Assembly (NCBI GenBank): GCA_004519485.1
Contig: CP038130.1
Span: 806,001 to 870,000, forward strand
Direction of reading: 5' to 3'
DNA: 64,000 bases
Origin: Nannochloropsis oceanica
Taxonomy: Eukaryota > Sar > Eustigmatophyceae > Eustigmatales > Monodopsidaceae
Below are positions 40,752 through 51,868 of this stretch, one piece after another; position 1 is the stretch's first letter, and each line of letters begins with the position of its first letter. A program made the translations under genes and the position numbers. The notes beneath the pieces were generated by a model that ran no database searches, had not been told where the DNA came from, and worked only from the letters and a program-made list of their open reading frames with translations.

Positions 40752-41959
40752 ATGTTCACAGGTCTGGCCAGCAGCAGGAGACGGGAGCGTGTCCTTCTGG
40801 GTCTCGATCAGGCCTTTGCTCCCTCTCTCGCGACGGCATCATCGTCTCGAAATACGGTGGCGGGAACAGAGTCCGTAGGAGCAGCAGCAGGCCAAGCAGG
40901 AGGCACGACCGCCAGCAGTAACAACGCCTTGTACGCAGAATTGCCGACACAGATATCGACGATTGACATACGATTACGCAGTGATAAGGTTAGTTTTCTT
41001 TCTGGGGAGACCTCCGACCGCTCAATCAGCTCATTCATCCCCTCCCCCTCTTTCTCCCCCAGACGGCCACTCCCACCACTGTCGAAGGCGCTTTGCAAGA
41101 CCTTCTGTTGCGCAACACCAAAGACCTACAACTCAAAGGGAAAACCGTTACTTTAGACAACGTGCGTGGACAGAAAGAACATCAACAGAAGGAGGTCCGC
41201 CTGCGTCGGCAGCTGCTGAGAGGACGGACACGTTTCTCGGTCCGTATTGTAGAGGAAGGAGGAAAAACTGCAACAACGGGCATAGAAGGAAATAAGGCTG
41301 ATAACGATAATGATGACACATTAAGCAACAATAGAAAAAGGAAGAGGAAGAGATGGGTGGCTTCTCCTCAAGATTACGTGGCGTTGGAAGGAGCCTGGCA
41401 AGGGTACATGCAGCAACTATTGGGCGTACACAAGGAGGAGAAAGAGGAGAAGAAGAAGCAGGAGGATGAAGGGAGGGAGACAGAGGACCGAGATAGCAAC
41501 GTCAATGTTGGAGCTGTCATGGCATCAAGAAGCAGCAGCGCCAAGCCTGCTTTCTCGTCGAAGAGAAGCGCCGAGAGGAATGTGGTAGGAGCTGACATGC
41601 ATGGGGCCCCGCTGCGTGTGGTGGCTTCCAAGTGCCCTTCAGAGGTGGGTTTGGAAGGATTAGTTCTACGAGAGAGCCGTGGGGCCTTGCACATACTGCC
41701 AATGTCGGACGGGCATCGACGGGTGAGAATCGTGCCGAAAGCTGGGCGTCGTTTTCAGGCCACGGTGGGGGTAGGGAGAAATAAAGCAGGTGGGGGGGGG
41801 AGTGCAGGTGGGAGTGAAGGTAAGAAGGAGTTGAAATTAATTCTGCATGGTAACGGATTGGTGGGTCGAGGGCGGGCGATTGCGTCACCCTTATTGATAA
41901 GGCGGGATAAGGGCGGGGGAGGGGAAGCGGGGAGGTTGTTGAAAACGACGGAGGTGTAA
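40752..41959 (+). CDS. POP4: RNase P/MRP protein subunit POP4 (Rpp29)
   Basis: Exons 40752-40988 and 41063-41959 join in phase 0 to 377 residues. POP4 is a conserved protein of nuclear RNase P and RNase MRP, which trim tRNA 5' leaders and process rRNA. The C-terminal Sm-like barrel is clear: GADMHGAPLRVVASKCPSEV, then GLEGLVLRESRGALHIL, RVRIVPKAGRRFQATV and ELKLILHGNGLVGRGRA, matching the order in human Rpp29. The N-terminal part VEGALQDLLLRNTKDLQLKG fits the helical arm that binds POP1/RPP38-type partners. A Lys/Arg and Glu-rich insertion lies near residues 165-225, and a Gly-rich loop interrupts the barrel near the end. The start ATG at 40752 is the first in a frame that splices cleanly; the first 60 residues are low-complexity. 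Confidence 0.9.
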
Positions 41960-42892
41960 AAAGAGAGTGTACACATTACGTGTAATTCAAAAAAGATGAC
42001 CACACCAATTATTACAACGGTCAGTCTTCCTCAATCCTCATGTGGACCCCTCAGGGATGCCACTAGGATAAACGGTTGTGTATGAAAGGAGGCCACTTTT
42101 TTAAAGAGACCGCCTATCTCGGTGTTTCTCGGTATTGTCGCTGTGCGGTCATCGCCCACTTACGGGACTTAACCTTGTGTCCTGTGTGTGTTGCCACCAA
42201 ATCACACCATAGTTCATGCCTCCGCTGCATCCACTTACCCCTGCCTTACATCATATCGGTAAGTAGCTTTGCCACTCAAGGCACGTGCATTTTCTTACCG
42301 AGGGGGCCGGACTCCGGAGTAGGCTTGCTTTGTCACAGACAATTTGAATTGCCTTCTTGACACAGCGACGGGTGATACTAACGCTGGCCATCGTACCAGC
42401 TTAATTTGGAGAAAGAAAAAATTTTCAAATGACGATCAGGTGCCGCCTGACGTCCTCTTTGCGTGGGCTGGTTGAAGCCCCTGGGGCTTGCAAGCGCAAT
42501 AGCTCAGGGACGGATGAGCAGCGTCTGAGGAGTGCCACATGCACCCAACACCCATAATCATGGAGGCACGGAGACAGACATAGGACCTGCTGCAGCCACT
42601 ACCAAACAATCAAGGCACAACGAATCAACAAGCGTGCTTTTGGAATGCTGGTGTCTTCACGACTAGACCTAAAGTTGTCTTATAACTCAGAAGACATGCT
42701 TTCAGTGTCCGCTTAACGCTCTTGAGCATCCCTCGCTTTTGAACTCCAGCCTTATTTTGTTCCCCATCCCTTCTCACAACACACCACCACAGTAAAAAGC
42801 CAGAGAGTAAGTGAGTTGAGAACATAAGGCAACAAGCACAAGTACCGTTGCCCCTCACCACGTTGCGCCTCACACTTGGCTCAGTCCTCATC
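41960..42892. other. Intergenic region, nothing recognised
   Basis: About 930 bp between POP4 (+) and the PWWP gene (+). It should hold the POP4 3' UTR and the PWWP promoter. I looked for a tRNA-like fold and saw none. Confidence 0.55.
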
Positions 42893-45481
42893 ATGAGAGC
42901 CTGCAGCCCTGCCTGCTCGGAGCGTGGCCTCGGGTGTGAGCACGCGCAATCCACTTCTCAACCGAAAAGCAACTTGGCGACGCAGAGGCGAGTTGAAGCC
43001 GGTTTACTGCCGCAGCAACTGCAGGAATTGAACAAGCCTATGGTCTACCACACGAATGGTGAGCCTCCCCGGGCCCTCGCGCCCATCTCTCCTCCCCTTC
43101 CCCACATCATGCCCACTACCACCTGGAGCAACGACAAAGTCCTGCTAAATTACAGCAAATTATTGGAAAACTATGACCAGTACGGGACTCGCTACACAAA
43201 CTCTGGCACGCAGACGGAGTTACTGCCATCCGGGCCCAAGCCTCCATCCCCGCCCCGCGACTGCTTGAATCAAGGCCCTCCTTCCCGACCTTCCGCCCCC
43301 ACCCCCGATAGCATGCGGCTCGGGCGTAACGCCGTCCCTCTCAGTGGTCAAAGCGGATACATTCACCCACAAGGACAAAGAGGTGCCTCGTTTCCTCCTC
43401 CTCACTCATCTTTCTCCTCCACTTCTGATGCACCTGCCTCTTTTTGGATCGAAGGACCAACTTTTCGAAGCATCAGCCGTATTACCAACGACAACATGAC
43501 GTCCCAGATTTCCTCCGCGATACACGTCGACCACCATCAGCAACAATCACAGCAGCACACATGTGGAGCAGCAGCAGCAGCAGAACCACGGCCACTGCAC
43601 GCCCAGGCCCACCATGACCATAGGAGAGGAGAAGGCAGAGAAGGAGGTGAAGTAGCCATCTCCCTCCCATTTAAGAAGCGTCGTCGTATTGACAGCAGTA
43701 TCAGCAATGCCAGTAGCAGTAGCGGTGTCTGCAGCGCCAACAGCCCCAGCTTTCGGAGCAGCCCTACCTCTAGGACAGCATCTTTCACGATCGAGTCCAT
43801 CGGAAACGACTGTGGCCGCAATAGCAGCAACAGTCGCAACAGCAACGCCAGCAAGACCAGCAACAGCAGCTGCGACAATAATAACAGCGCTCAGTACACT
43901 TCATACTTTCCCCCTCTTCACTCCCATCCTCCCACCCCTTTAATGAATCTCGAACTCCTTCCTTCCCTTTCTTCTCCTCCTTCTTCCTTTCCTCCTCCTG
44001 CTGCCACTACCGCCCCCCCTGATGTAGTTTTTGCGATTGAGAAGGGTTCTTCCATCCCCGATTCTTTGTCTCCTTTGTCTGTGGACCGCAAGAGCAGTAG
44101 CAAATCTCCCACCACCGATGAGCCCCAGGAGCGGCAGAAGCAGCAGGGACAGAGACGGAAGCAGATGCAGAAGCGGCAAAAGCGGCGGCAGGAGGACGAG
44201 GTAGTGAAAGAGAAAGAGGAAGAGAAGGAGCAGACACTTCAGAAGCAAAGCGTGCGAGCTATGGCGAACAGAAAGAAGGCCACGACAGAGGAGCCGTCCT
44301 CCACTACTTCCCTCACTCCCTCCACCACTCCTCAGACGAAGAGGACAACCACTCATGAGAGCAGCAGCGTCATTCCCACCCCTACCGCCGCTACCGCCTC
44401 TATCTCCTCCCGGGCCCTTCGCTCACGTTCAAAGAAGTCGAAACCACCAGCACCAATAATAGGAACAGCCAGAGAGGCAGCAGCAACAGCAGCAACAGCA
44501 GCAACAGCAGCAACAGCAGCAGCAGACGCCACAGCCACCAAGAAGGAAACGCTTCGCAGCGGAAGCAAGAAGGTGATGGGTGGAGAAAAAGGAGCAACAG
44601 CAGCAACAGCAGCAACAGCAGCTATAGCCTCCGGAGGGGTGGGAAAGGCAACAGCAGCAGCAGCAGGATCAGCAGCACGTAGGCGTAGGTGTCCTTCGTC
44701 GCGCGTTGAAAACGCAAGCACCACAACCACTGCCACGGCCCCCAAGAAGAAAAAAACTTCGCGAGCCAAAGCTACCTTCCGTTCAACCTCATCTTCATCC
44801 ACTTCTATGTTTTTTTCGACAATGTTTCCGTCCTCCGGTTCTCTCACGGGCCGACGGGTGTCACACCGACAAAGCAGTAGGGGAGGAGGAAGGGAGGGCG
44901 GTGGGGGGGGAAAGCTGGACGTGCTGGAGTTGGAGGAGGCGATTGATGATGACGGCACTGTATGGAGAGTAGGGGATCTGGGCTTTATTCAGTATCATAT
45001 TTATCCGATGTGGCCTTTGAAGGTGCGGGGATTGAAGCTGACGACGGACGGGGAGACGACTGCGTGTATTGACTTTTTTGGGCGGACGATGACGAGCGTC
45101 GAGTGTGCGCTTAGTGATTTAAGAAGATACGAGACTTTATTTCCCAAGTTGTACTCCTTATCCATTTCGGAAATGTATGAGAATGCGATTGTGGACTCTG
45201 TGGTGGCTTTTCGAGAACATCATGAATTGTCGGAGCGGGGTTTCTTGGAGAAGTGTGGATTGGTGAAAACGAAGGAGAGTCAGGCGTTCGAGAAGTTTTT
45301 GAAAGAGATGGACACAGGCAGCACAATGGTCGAATGGAACAGATTGAATAAACTATTCATGACAGGTGACAAACGGGTGCAGGTGGAGGACGAAAGGGCG
45401 GGCAAAGCGAATGCTGATGGAGGGCGAAAGAGTGGGAGACGTGATGGCTCTGAGAGACCGAAGAGAAAAAGAAACACGTAG
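42893..45481 (+). CDS. Large disordered protein with a C-terminal PWWP domain
   Basis: Single exon, 862 residues. Residues 1 to about 680 are almost wholly low-complexity (Ser, Pro, Asn, Gln, Thr-Ala repeats such as AATAATAATA) with basic patches (KQMQKRQKRRQ, SRSKKSKPP) that could serve as nuclear signals or bind DNA. At about residues 686-760 there is a PWWP-type Tudor-like fold: VWRVGDLGFIQYHIYPMWPL, ACIDFFGRTMTSVECALSDL and LRRYETLFPKL. PWWP domains bind methylated histone lysines together with DNA, so a chromatin reader is likely. A helical segment (SISEMYENAIVDSVVAFREH) and a basic tail follow. The start is the first ATG of the frame; the second and third are in the same low-complexity leader and cannot be excluded. 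Confidence 0.75.
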   Translation: MRACSPACSERGLGCEHAQSTSQPKSNLATQRRVEAGLLPQQLQELNKPMVYHTNGEPPRALAPISPPLPHIMPTTTWSNDKVLLNYSKLLENYDQYGTRYTNSGTQTELLPSGPKPPSPPRDCLNQGPPSRPSAPTPDSMRLGRNAVPLSGQSGYIHPQGQRGASFPPPHSSFSSTSDAPASFWIEGPTFRSISRITNDNMTSQISSAIHVDHHQQQSQQHTCGAAAAAEPRPLHAQAHHDHRRGEGREGGEVAISLPFKKRRRIDSSISNASSSSGVCSANSPSFRSSPTSRTASFTIESIGNDCGRNSSNSRNSNASKTSNSSCDNNNSAQYTSYFPPLHSHPPTPLMNLELLPSLSSPPSSFPPPAATTAPPDVVFAIEKGSSIPDSLSPLSVDRKSSSKSPTTDEPQERQKQQGQRRKQMQKRQKRRQEDEVVKEKEEEKEQTLQKQSVRAMANRKKATTEEPSSTTSLTPSTTPQTKRTTTHESSSVIPTPTAATASISSRALRSRSKKSKPPAPIIGTAREAAATAATAATAATAAADATATKKETLRSGSKKVMGGEKGATAATAATAAIASGGVGKATAAAAGSAARRRRCPSSRVENASTTTTATAPKKKKTSRAKATFRSTSSSSTSMFFSTMFPSSGSLTGRRVSHRQSSRGGGREGGGGGKLDVLELEEAIDDDGTVWRVGDLGFIQYHIYPMWPLKVRGLKLTTDGETTACIDFFGRTMTSVECALSDLRRYETLFPKLYSLSISEMYENAIVDSVVAFREHHELSERGFLEKCGLVKTKESQAFEKFLKEMDTGSTMVEWNRLNKLFMTGDKRVQVEDERAGKANADGGRKSGRRDGSERPKRKRNT

Positions 45482-45914
45482 TGCAACATTTGCATGAAAC
45501 TGTTCGCAACATTTGCATGTAAATGTTTCCCTTCCCCCTGAAAGACAAGCAATTATATTATTCAGTGATGTCAAACAAAATGTCTAAGAAAATCAGGGAA
45601 AGACGACACTGGAACCAAAAAGAGTAGAAGTTATGTAAATTGTCGAAACCATGTCAAAAGTTTTACGCGAGTTGCTGCTGCTGCTGCCGCTGTACTTCGC
45701 CTTCTCTTGTCCCGTTGGTCGACAGCTCGCGATGCCTTGCTCGTCATAAAATGTGCCCCTTGCAATTCTCTTCACCAATCCCCTTCTCATTCTACCAGAG
45801 GGCCATAGTTGTCTGCCAAAGCAGGCAGCAGGGAGGACTGACAGGGAGGACTAGCCAAGCACGACGCTTGCTCCTTCGTCGGCGAGCGGGGCAAGGAGGC
45901 AAGACAGCAACACA
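45482..45914. other. Intergenic region, 433 bp
   Basis: Between two plus-strand genes; contains the direct motif CAACATTTGCATG twice within 45483-45520. No gene seen. Confidence 0.5.
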
Positions 45915-46756
45915 ATGATGAGGGCACCGGCAAGACCACAAACCCTGCCCTGCATGCTTATAATGCTCTTAGTGCTACAACTTTGCTGTCGCAGCTTTGT
46001 GTCGGCCTCCTTCTTCTCTGGCGCCGCTGCTGGGACGGGGGCTGGAGGAGGACCACCGGCAGGGGGAGGCCCTCCTCTACCGCCCAATTGGGTCTTGTAC
46101 TACGACCACGAAGGACGAGCCTATGTACGTTGGGGATGGAAGAATTTTCTATGTAGGGGTCGCATCACGTAATTTGTACTGCAGCAGGGGGGAAAGGAAA
46201 AAGGAGATTCGCAGTTTCCCTCAATTGCTTCTCAATTCTCAATCCTGAATGAAGCCTGCCTCGCTCTCTCATTTCATGCCGCGCACTCTTCTTTCCACAC
46301 CCAATTACAACAGTACTTCAACCAAGTCGACGGTCGGCGACAATGGGACTATCCTGCCGAGGACGCAGCAGCTGCTGCCATTGCTGCTTCCGCCTTTTCC
46401 GACGCCCGTCCTCCAGGCACCTACGGGGACTTCGACCTCAGTAGCAGTAGCAGTAGCAGCAGCAGTGGCAGCGGACGATGGTACACAGCACACGATCAGC
46501 ATGGGCAAGTGTATTATGTGGACGCGTATACGGGCGTGACGAGCTATAAGCCGCCACCGACGACGACGACAACACCGGTGGCGGCGGCAGCAGAGATGGC
46601 GGCGGCGGGTGCAGACGGTGCTGGTGTTAGTGGCGCCGCAGAATTAGAAGAGTATAGGCAACAATCCGCCCCATTTTTATCCTTCGGGAAAAGCGGAAGT
46701 GCTCATCTCTACCAGCCGTATCAGCAGCCGCAGCAGCAGCCACAGCAGCAGCAGCC

Positions 46757-46807
<51 letters not shown>

Positions 46808-48500
46808 CGAAGAGCGGCAGGGCGAGCTGGAATTGGAGGAAATCCTCGAGGAAGTTATGGAAGCAGCGGAGGAAGGGATAGAGGAAGAGTCGGCGCCAAT
46901 AGGAGATGCTGTGCCTTCCGCTGCTATCGACGACGAGCAGCAGCAGCGGCAGCGGCAACAGGAGCAGCAGCAGCAGCAGCAGCAGTCTGTAGTAGGAGAG
47001 TGGGAGGAAGAGAAGGCTGGATTGGTCAAGGAGAAGATGGCGCTGACACAGGAGGTGGAAAATCTCAAGGCCCGTTTGGAAGCAGAATCACTCGCCAGGA
47101 GCAAGGGGGGCGAGGGAGAAGGAGAGATAGAGGGCGCGTCGATCCTGCAAGTGAGGATAGGAGAGCTTGAGACCGAGCTAGAGAAAGCTGAAGAGACGCT
47201 GATAAACACCGTGGGTGTGTGGAAGCACAAATTAGAGGTCATGACTGCAGAAAGGGATTTGCTGAAAGGTGAGGTGGGGCATTTGCATGTGTCGGTGGAG
47301 GAGAAAGAGAAGGAGGTAGTGGAGGCGTATGCAAGGGTGGAAAAAGTAGAGGGCTTGCATCGGCAGGTGGTGGAGGACTTGAAGCGGCTGGAGGATGTCC
47401 GGGGGATAGGATGGGAGGGGATGAAGAAGGCGGGGAGAGTGCGGACACATGAGCGTGTGGGAGGGGAAGAAGGGGACGGGGAAGAGGGGGAGGAGAGGGA
47501 AGGAGAATACGACGGCGAGGAAGAAGCAGTCCAGGAGGAGGAAGTAGAAAAAGACGAGGAAGAAGGAGGAGAAGAAGACAACCACCACGACCACCAACAA
47601 CACCAACGCTCCCTCCTTGGACGCGTCGTTTCCGCCTACGCCCGCATCTGGGTCCCCAAAGCATTTCAACGCCCCACCGAGGAAGAACAAGCCCTGTGGG
47701 CTCTCAATCGGACAGTGGCCCGCCTGCGTGAAAACGGCAGTGCATTGCGCGAGATGCTTGAAAGCCGTAATAATCTGGTGGATGAGTTGCACTCACGGAT
47801 AGAGGGGTACGAAGAAGAGGGAGAGCGTCGTCGAAAAACTGTCCGTTGTCTGCGCGAGGCCCTGGCGGAGCTCACGGAAGAGGTGAATGCCAAGAATGAA
47901 GAGGCGGGAGCGTTGAGACAGGAACTTAAAGGCGTAGTGCAGGAATTTTTGTGGAAAGACGCGAATCTCACTTCATTAACCACGCGGGCAAAGGTGGGGG
48001 AGGCACGCGTCCAGGACCTGGAAGCAGAGCTTGCGAGGGTGGAGGGGGAGAAAGCGCAGGCCATGGCGAAAGTCGTGAGTTTGAATGCGAAGTTGGCCGA
48101 GGCGGAGGGAAATGTGGAAGCGTTGAAGGAGGAAATGGGGCAGGTTAGGGGGGCAGCGAAGGAGCAGGAGGAGAGGATCGTGCTGCTGGAGGAGGAAAGG
48201 AGGGCAGTGAGCGAGCAGTTGCGGGAGGCCGTAGCGACAGGGGCAGCAGCGTCGGATAAGGCACAGGAGTTGTATAGGGAGAGGGATCTGTTGCGAGCTA
48301 CGATAAAGGCGGCGGAGGAGGAAAAAAGGGCGAAAGAGGAGGAGGAGAGGAGAAGGAGGGAAGAATGGGAGGCGGCGGAGGAGGAAAGGAGGAAAATGGA
48401 GGAAGAACGGATGATCGCGGAGGTGGAGGAGAGGAGAAGGAGGGAGGAAGAGAGGGAGGAGGACATTGGGAGACAAAGAGCTGCAGCGGAGGTCCAGATG

Positions 48501-48549
<49 letters not shown>

Positions 48550-48794
48550 ATGCTGCTGTTGCTTCTGGTGCTGCTACTGGGGGAGACGATGCGCTTTTTG
48601 AATCCCATCCTCCACCTTCCGCGCACCTCCCTCCTTTTCCTTTGACGGGTCATGAGCCCGAGCAGCAGCAGCAGGGACATAAATCAATACCGCAGCATTT
48701 GTCTCAGTCGAGGAAAGTAGAGCGCTGTTGGTGGTATCGAATTTGGGGAGGCCATCGACCATTGGCTTGGCCATCTGCAGCATCAAGGAAATAA
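45915..48794 (+). CDS. Signal-peptide protein with two WW domains and a long coiled coil
   Basis: Exon 1 (45915-46124) and exon 2 (46314-48794) join in phase 0 to 896 residues. The N-terminus is a signal peptide (PCMLIMLLVLQLCC) ending near FVSASFFSG; Phe at the cleavage site could mean plastid import. The intron falls inside the first WW domain, which reads LPPNWVLYYDHEGRAY joined to YFNQVDGRRQWDYP. A second WW follows at about residues 126-153: RWYTAHDQHGQVYYVD, then TSYKPP. WW domains bind Pro-rich peptides. After a poly-Gln run comes about 480 residues of Glu/Lys/Arg coiled coil (EEKAGLVKEKMALTQEVENL onward), then a poly-Ala run and a basic end. The family is unknown to me. A structural or tethering role in the endomembrane or plastid envelope system would fit, but is inference. 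Confidence 0.72.
46725..46806. repeat. CAG/poly-Gln microsatellite inside the coding region
   Basis: Long in-frame CAG array in the WW/coiled-coil gene; a CTG array coding poly-Ala lies at 48502-48548 in the same gene. Length polymorphism is likely. Confidence 0.9.
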
Positions 48795-48924
48795 TAGATT
48801 TGACAGGAATGAAAAAAAGAAAGCGAAAGAGGAAGGATGGAAATGAACTTGTGTGTATGTGTGTGTACGTGTGTGTATGTGTGTGTAAGAGTGAGTGTGA
48901 GAGAGAGGGAGCGAGAGAGAGAGT

Positions 48925-48956
<32 letters not shown>

Positions 48957-50083
48957 AAAAGAGAGTGAGAAAGAAAAAGAGAGTGTGTGAGAGAGAGAAT
49001 GATAGATAGATAGAGATATTTCAAGACCAGCTTAGCAGCAACAACGAGAAGAACCAAAGTAAGCGTATATTAGCATTCACGTCAAAAGCCAGGACAGATT
49101 TCTACTATATGTCTATCTGGTTCGGTGGGAAAGTGTGTTAACTGAAAGTCCCGTTTTCCTAACTTCTTATTTGCTCTCGTATACTTGCGTTTCCATGATC
49201 TGCATCTACTGCACACATCGTTTTTGTTCCCGCTGTTTTTGGTGGTTGCTCTTATCTCGTCGTCGTTGCCGTAAACGCTATCTTCCGTCCGTCCCTCCCT
49301 CCCTTCCTCCCTTCCCCTTACACTGTTCAGTGTGACTGCTTTGATATATGCTTGTCTTATCTTTTCGACTACTATCACTACCACCACCACTGTAATAAGA
49401 ATAACAACAAGTACTACAACTACAACAACAACGTCTACTACCACAACTGCCGCTGCCCCTGGTTGTGGAGTATCCTTCTAAAACGCACACACGCGCTGGT
49501 ACACGATACGAATTCAATACAGATAGATGCCCGTCCTCGTCAAACACTTCCTTATACTAGTTCATTACCCCCTTCTATTGCGGACGTGTTCTCGTCCCCC
49601 CTAAACCACCTCCCGAGCTAATATAAAAAACACTGCTCTTTTTTACACCTGTCTTCGTAACTCTCCTTTTTCCTGAGAGTGAAAAATGCACCCCGTCGTC
49701 TTTTTTCCGATTCACTTGATCTATGCGAAGCAAAGAGTACTGCCGGCTTCCTCCTGCCTCCTCATTCATTTTCTCCACACCGGTCTCACCGTATCTCTTT
49801 TCAGATATGCCTGCCTCGCCTCCTCTTACGGAGCGGCACGCACCCAGACCCACACGCACTCTTTGTCACATAATCAACAGATATACACACGCACTACATG
49901 ATCCATCACTACGTATTCCCTCAATGTAAGGGAACAAGTGTGACGTTTAAAAGCCAAAAATGAAGGTCCCGCCTCTGTCTCCCCCTCCCTCCTCACCCCT
50001 TTCCCCGCTTCGACAAAAGGGAAGAAGGGACAGAGCAATATACGACACGCCTTTTACCCATGTTCCCTTCCTCGTCGTCATCC
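48795..50083. other. Convergent intergenic region with GT and GA microsatellites
   Basis: Lies between the WW/coiled-coil gene and the GH8 gene. GTGTGT repeats occur at 48849-48885, followed by a GAGAGA tract at about 48895-48997. From about 49340 to 49450 there is a TAC/AAC-rich stretch. No gene recognised. Confidence 0.65.
48849..48997. repeat. (GT)n and (GA)n compound microsatellite
   Basis: Imperfect GT repeats followed by imperfect GA repeats, in the 3' flank of the gene at 45915-48794. Confidence 0.85.
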
Positions 50084-51868
50084 CTAAAAATAAGCCTGGA
50101 ACCTCCCCGAACAATGCAACAAACTCATCATATACAGCATGGCAGGGTAGTACCGCCCCTTTCCCTCCGGCATGTCCTGCTCCCACAATTCCTTCACAAA
50201 TGAAGACATCAACTTTTCATCTTTCGTCGCCAATGCCACCACCGCATTCATGCTCACAAGACCCGCATCATGCCCTGAGTTGTTGTCGGCAAGCTTCCCA
50301 TCCATTGTGAATTGACTCCCGTACTTCGGTCCTTGACTTGCAAAAAAACCCAAGAAACGATCTGCATACTTCTGTTGCCACCCGTCCATGTTCCACCACG
50401 CCCAGTCCACTGCCACATTTGCCGGGGCTCTCCACGCATCCCACTGAAAATTACTATGCCCCTCCAAATTAGGATCCGACGCTCCCTTCCCTTCCAACGT
50501 GGTGTAGTCAGGAATGAGCCCCGTTTTGGGATCAGCGGCCACGTGGAAGAACTTCCGGCTTTGCATCGCGGACTTGGACCAGAACTTGGCCGCGCGTGGG
50601 TCGCCTTCATTTTTGAGGAATCGGGCGAAAGCTTCGTAGAAGTGGGGGAGGTGGTATGACGGGTTGGAGTGCCTGAGCCCCCAGTCAGTCGGGTTGAAGG
50701 TGGCTTTCCCGTCTTTGGTGAAAAAGCCTTTTTTCGAGTTTCCCATGGCGTGGATGAGGCGCATTGCTTCCGCTTTGTATGGATACCCAATGCTGGAGCC
50801 CCATTTCCGATGTGCTGCTATGAGAGCTGTTGCAATGTAAGCTTCTGCGTCCGGGGCGGGGACCACGTCTTTCGCATCGATGAGTAGGCCACCGCGCGTG
50901 ACACGCCAGGCGAAAAATGTCTCGTACGTGCCCGCCGTGTGCTGCATGTGAAAGCGGGCCCAGTTCCACAGCCGGTTGAACGCCTCCTGCTTCTGTAAAT
51001 GTACACACGTTATCATCCCATAGCTGATCCCCTCAGAAGTCACCACATTACTCTCCGTATTAATAATCTGAGCCATGTTTGGTTCCACTTCAACATACAA
51101 CCCTGTCTTTTCGATATCCCCCTTGAAATAGTTGTCCCATACCCCCTCCAATTTCGTGTCCGTCTCAACAATAGACTTATCCATCACCTCTGTGAAGAGA
51201 TTCCTATAAATGCCCGTCCCCGCCGCGCCGTCATCCCCCCCAGGGCCAAGGGCTTCGATGCCTGTCCGCCTTGCCGCTGAAATGACAATGCCGATCAGGA
51301 AAAGAAGGACGGCCACAGTAAGCATCAGGCACAGCGCTTGCTGTCGACGCGTCAATTTGCGAGGATTCAGAAACGGAGGCAAGTTGTCCATCCACCCTTT
51401 CGGTGGCTCTCGTCGGTGAGGGAGGATTTTGTACGAATCCTTGGAAAAAAAACCGGGGTGCCCCCCTAATCCAAACGCGTCCTCCCCCCCTGCTTGCCCT
51501 GATTCGACGTTAAAAGGCAGAATGTCGTCATCTCCACCATTGTCGGTGAAGGAGGAGGTAGCCAAGGGGTCGGCACGCCGAAATGAATGGAAACGGGGGT
51601 CCAATCGAGAATTGGCGGTGGGAAGACTGCCGTCTGTAGTATTGGAGGTAGGGGTGTGTGGACGGAGGGGCTTGGGAGGACGAGGAGAATGAACGCTTCT
51701 GTTGGTGCTGCTGGTTTTCCCTTTAAAAGATGCAGCGGCAATGGCAGCCGCAGCAGTGGCTGACCAGATGGAGGAGGGGCCATGTGCTGAAATGGAGGAG
51801 ATGGAGGAGGTGGAGGTTAAGTCCGAGGAAGGTGACGACTTACGACCAGGCGAAGCCCTCCCGCCCAT
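50084..51868 (-). CDS. Type II membrane protein with a glycoside hydrolase family 8 domain
   Basis: Single exon, 594 residues from the ATG at 51868. Residues 1-177 are a Ser/Pro-rich cytosolic tail; residues about 178-199 form one membrane helix (ALCLMLTVAVLLFLIGIVIS), and the rest should face the Golgi lumen or outside. The catalytic domain fits GH8: VTSEGISYGMITCVHLQKQE carries the general-acid Glu, PAPDAEAYIATALIAAHRKWG matches the second signature, and PSYHLPHFYEAFARF and FQWDAWRAPANVAVDWAW follow as in the bacterial reducing-end xylose-releasing exo-oligoxylanase subgroup. GH8 enzymes act on beta-1,4 xylan, glucan or chitosan; the PAPDAEAY form suggests the exo-oligosaccharide type. The domain is mainly bacterial, so old transfer is plausible. 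A GTG-initiated reading from 51886 is not preferred. A role in cell-wall or glycan trimming is inferred. Confidence 0.88.
   Translation of the reverse strand: MGGRASPGRKSSPSSDLTSTSSISSISAHGPSSIWSATAAAAIAAASFKGKTSSTNRSVHSPRPPKPLRPHTPTSNTTDGSLPTANSRLDPRFHSFRRADPLATSSFTDNGGDDDILPFNVESGQAGGEDAFGLGGHPGFFSKDSYKILPHRREPPKGWMDNLPPFLNPRKLTRRQQALCLMLTVAVLLFLIGIVISAARRTGIEALGPGGDDGAAGTGIYRNLFTEVMDKSIVETDTKLEGVWDNYFKGDIEKTGLYVEVEPNMAQIINTESNVVTSEGISYGMITCVHLQKQEAFNRLWNWARFHMQHTAGTYETFFAWRVTRGGLLIDAKDVVPAPDAEAYIATALIAAHRKWGSSIGYPYKAEAMRLIHAMGNSKKGFFTKDGKATFNPTDWGLRHSNPSYHLPHFYEAFARFLKNEGDPRAAKFWSKSAMQSRKFFHVAADPKTGLIPDYTTLEGKGASDPNLEGHSNFQWDAWRAPANVAVDWAWWNMDGWQQKYADRFLGFFASQGPKYGSQFTMDGKLADNNSGHDAGLVSMNAVVALATKDEKLMSSFVKELWEQDMPEGKGRYYPAMLYMMSLLHCSGRFQAYF

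Noticed and set aside
42421-42560. Possible structured RNA or tRNA
   Set aside because: Short inverted stretches (AAGCCCCTGGGGCTT) are present, but no cloverleaf with a T-arm GTTCRA motif could be built.
47232-48680. Long minus-strand frames opposite the coiled-coil gene
   Set aside because: They are the complement of Glu/Lys/Gln codons and translate into Ser/Leu/Phe/Pro runs; the plus strand has WW domains and consistent heptads.
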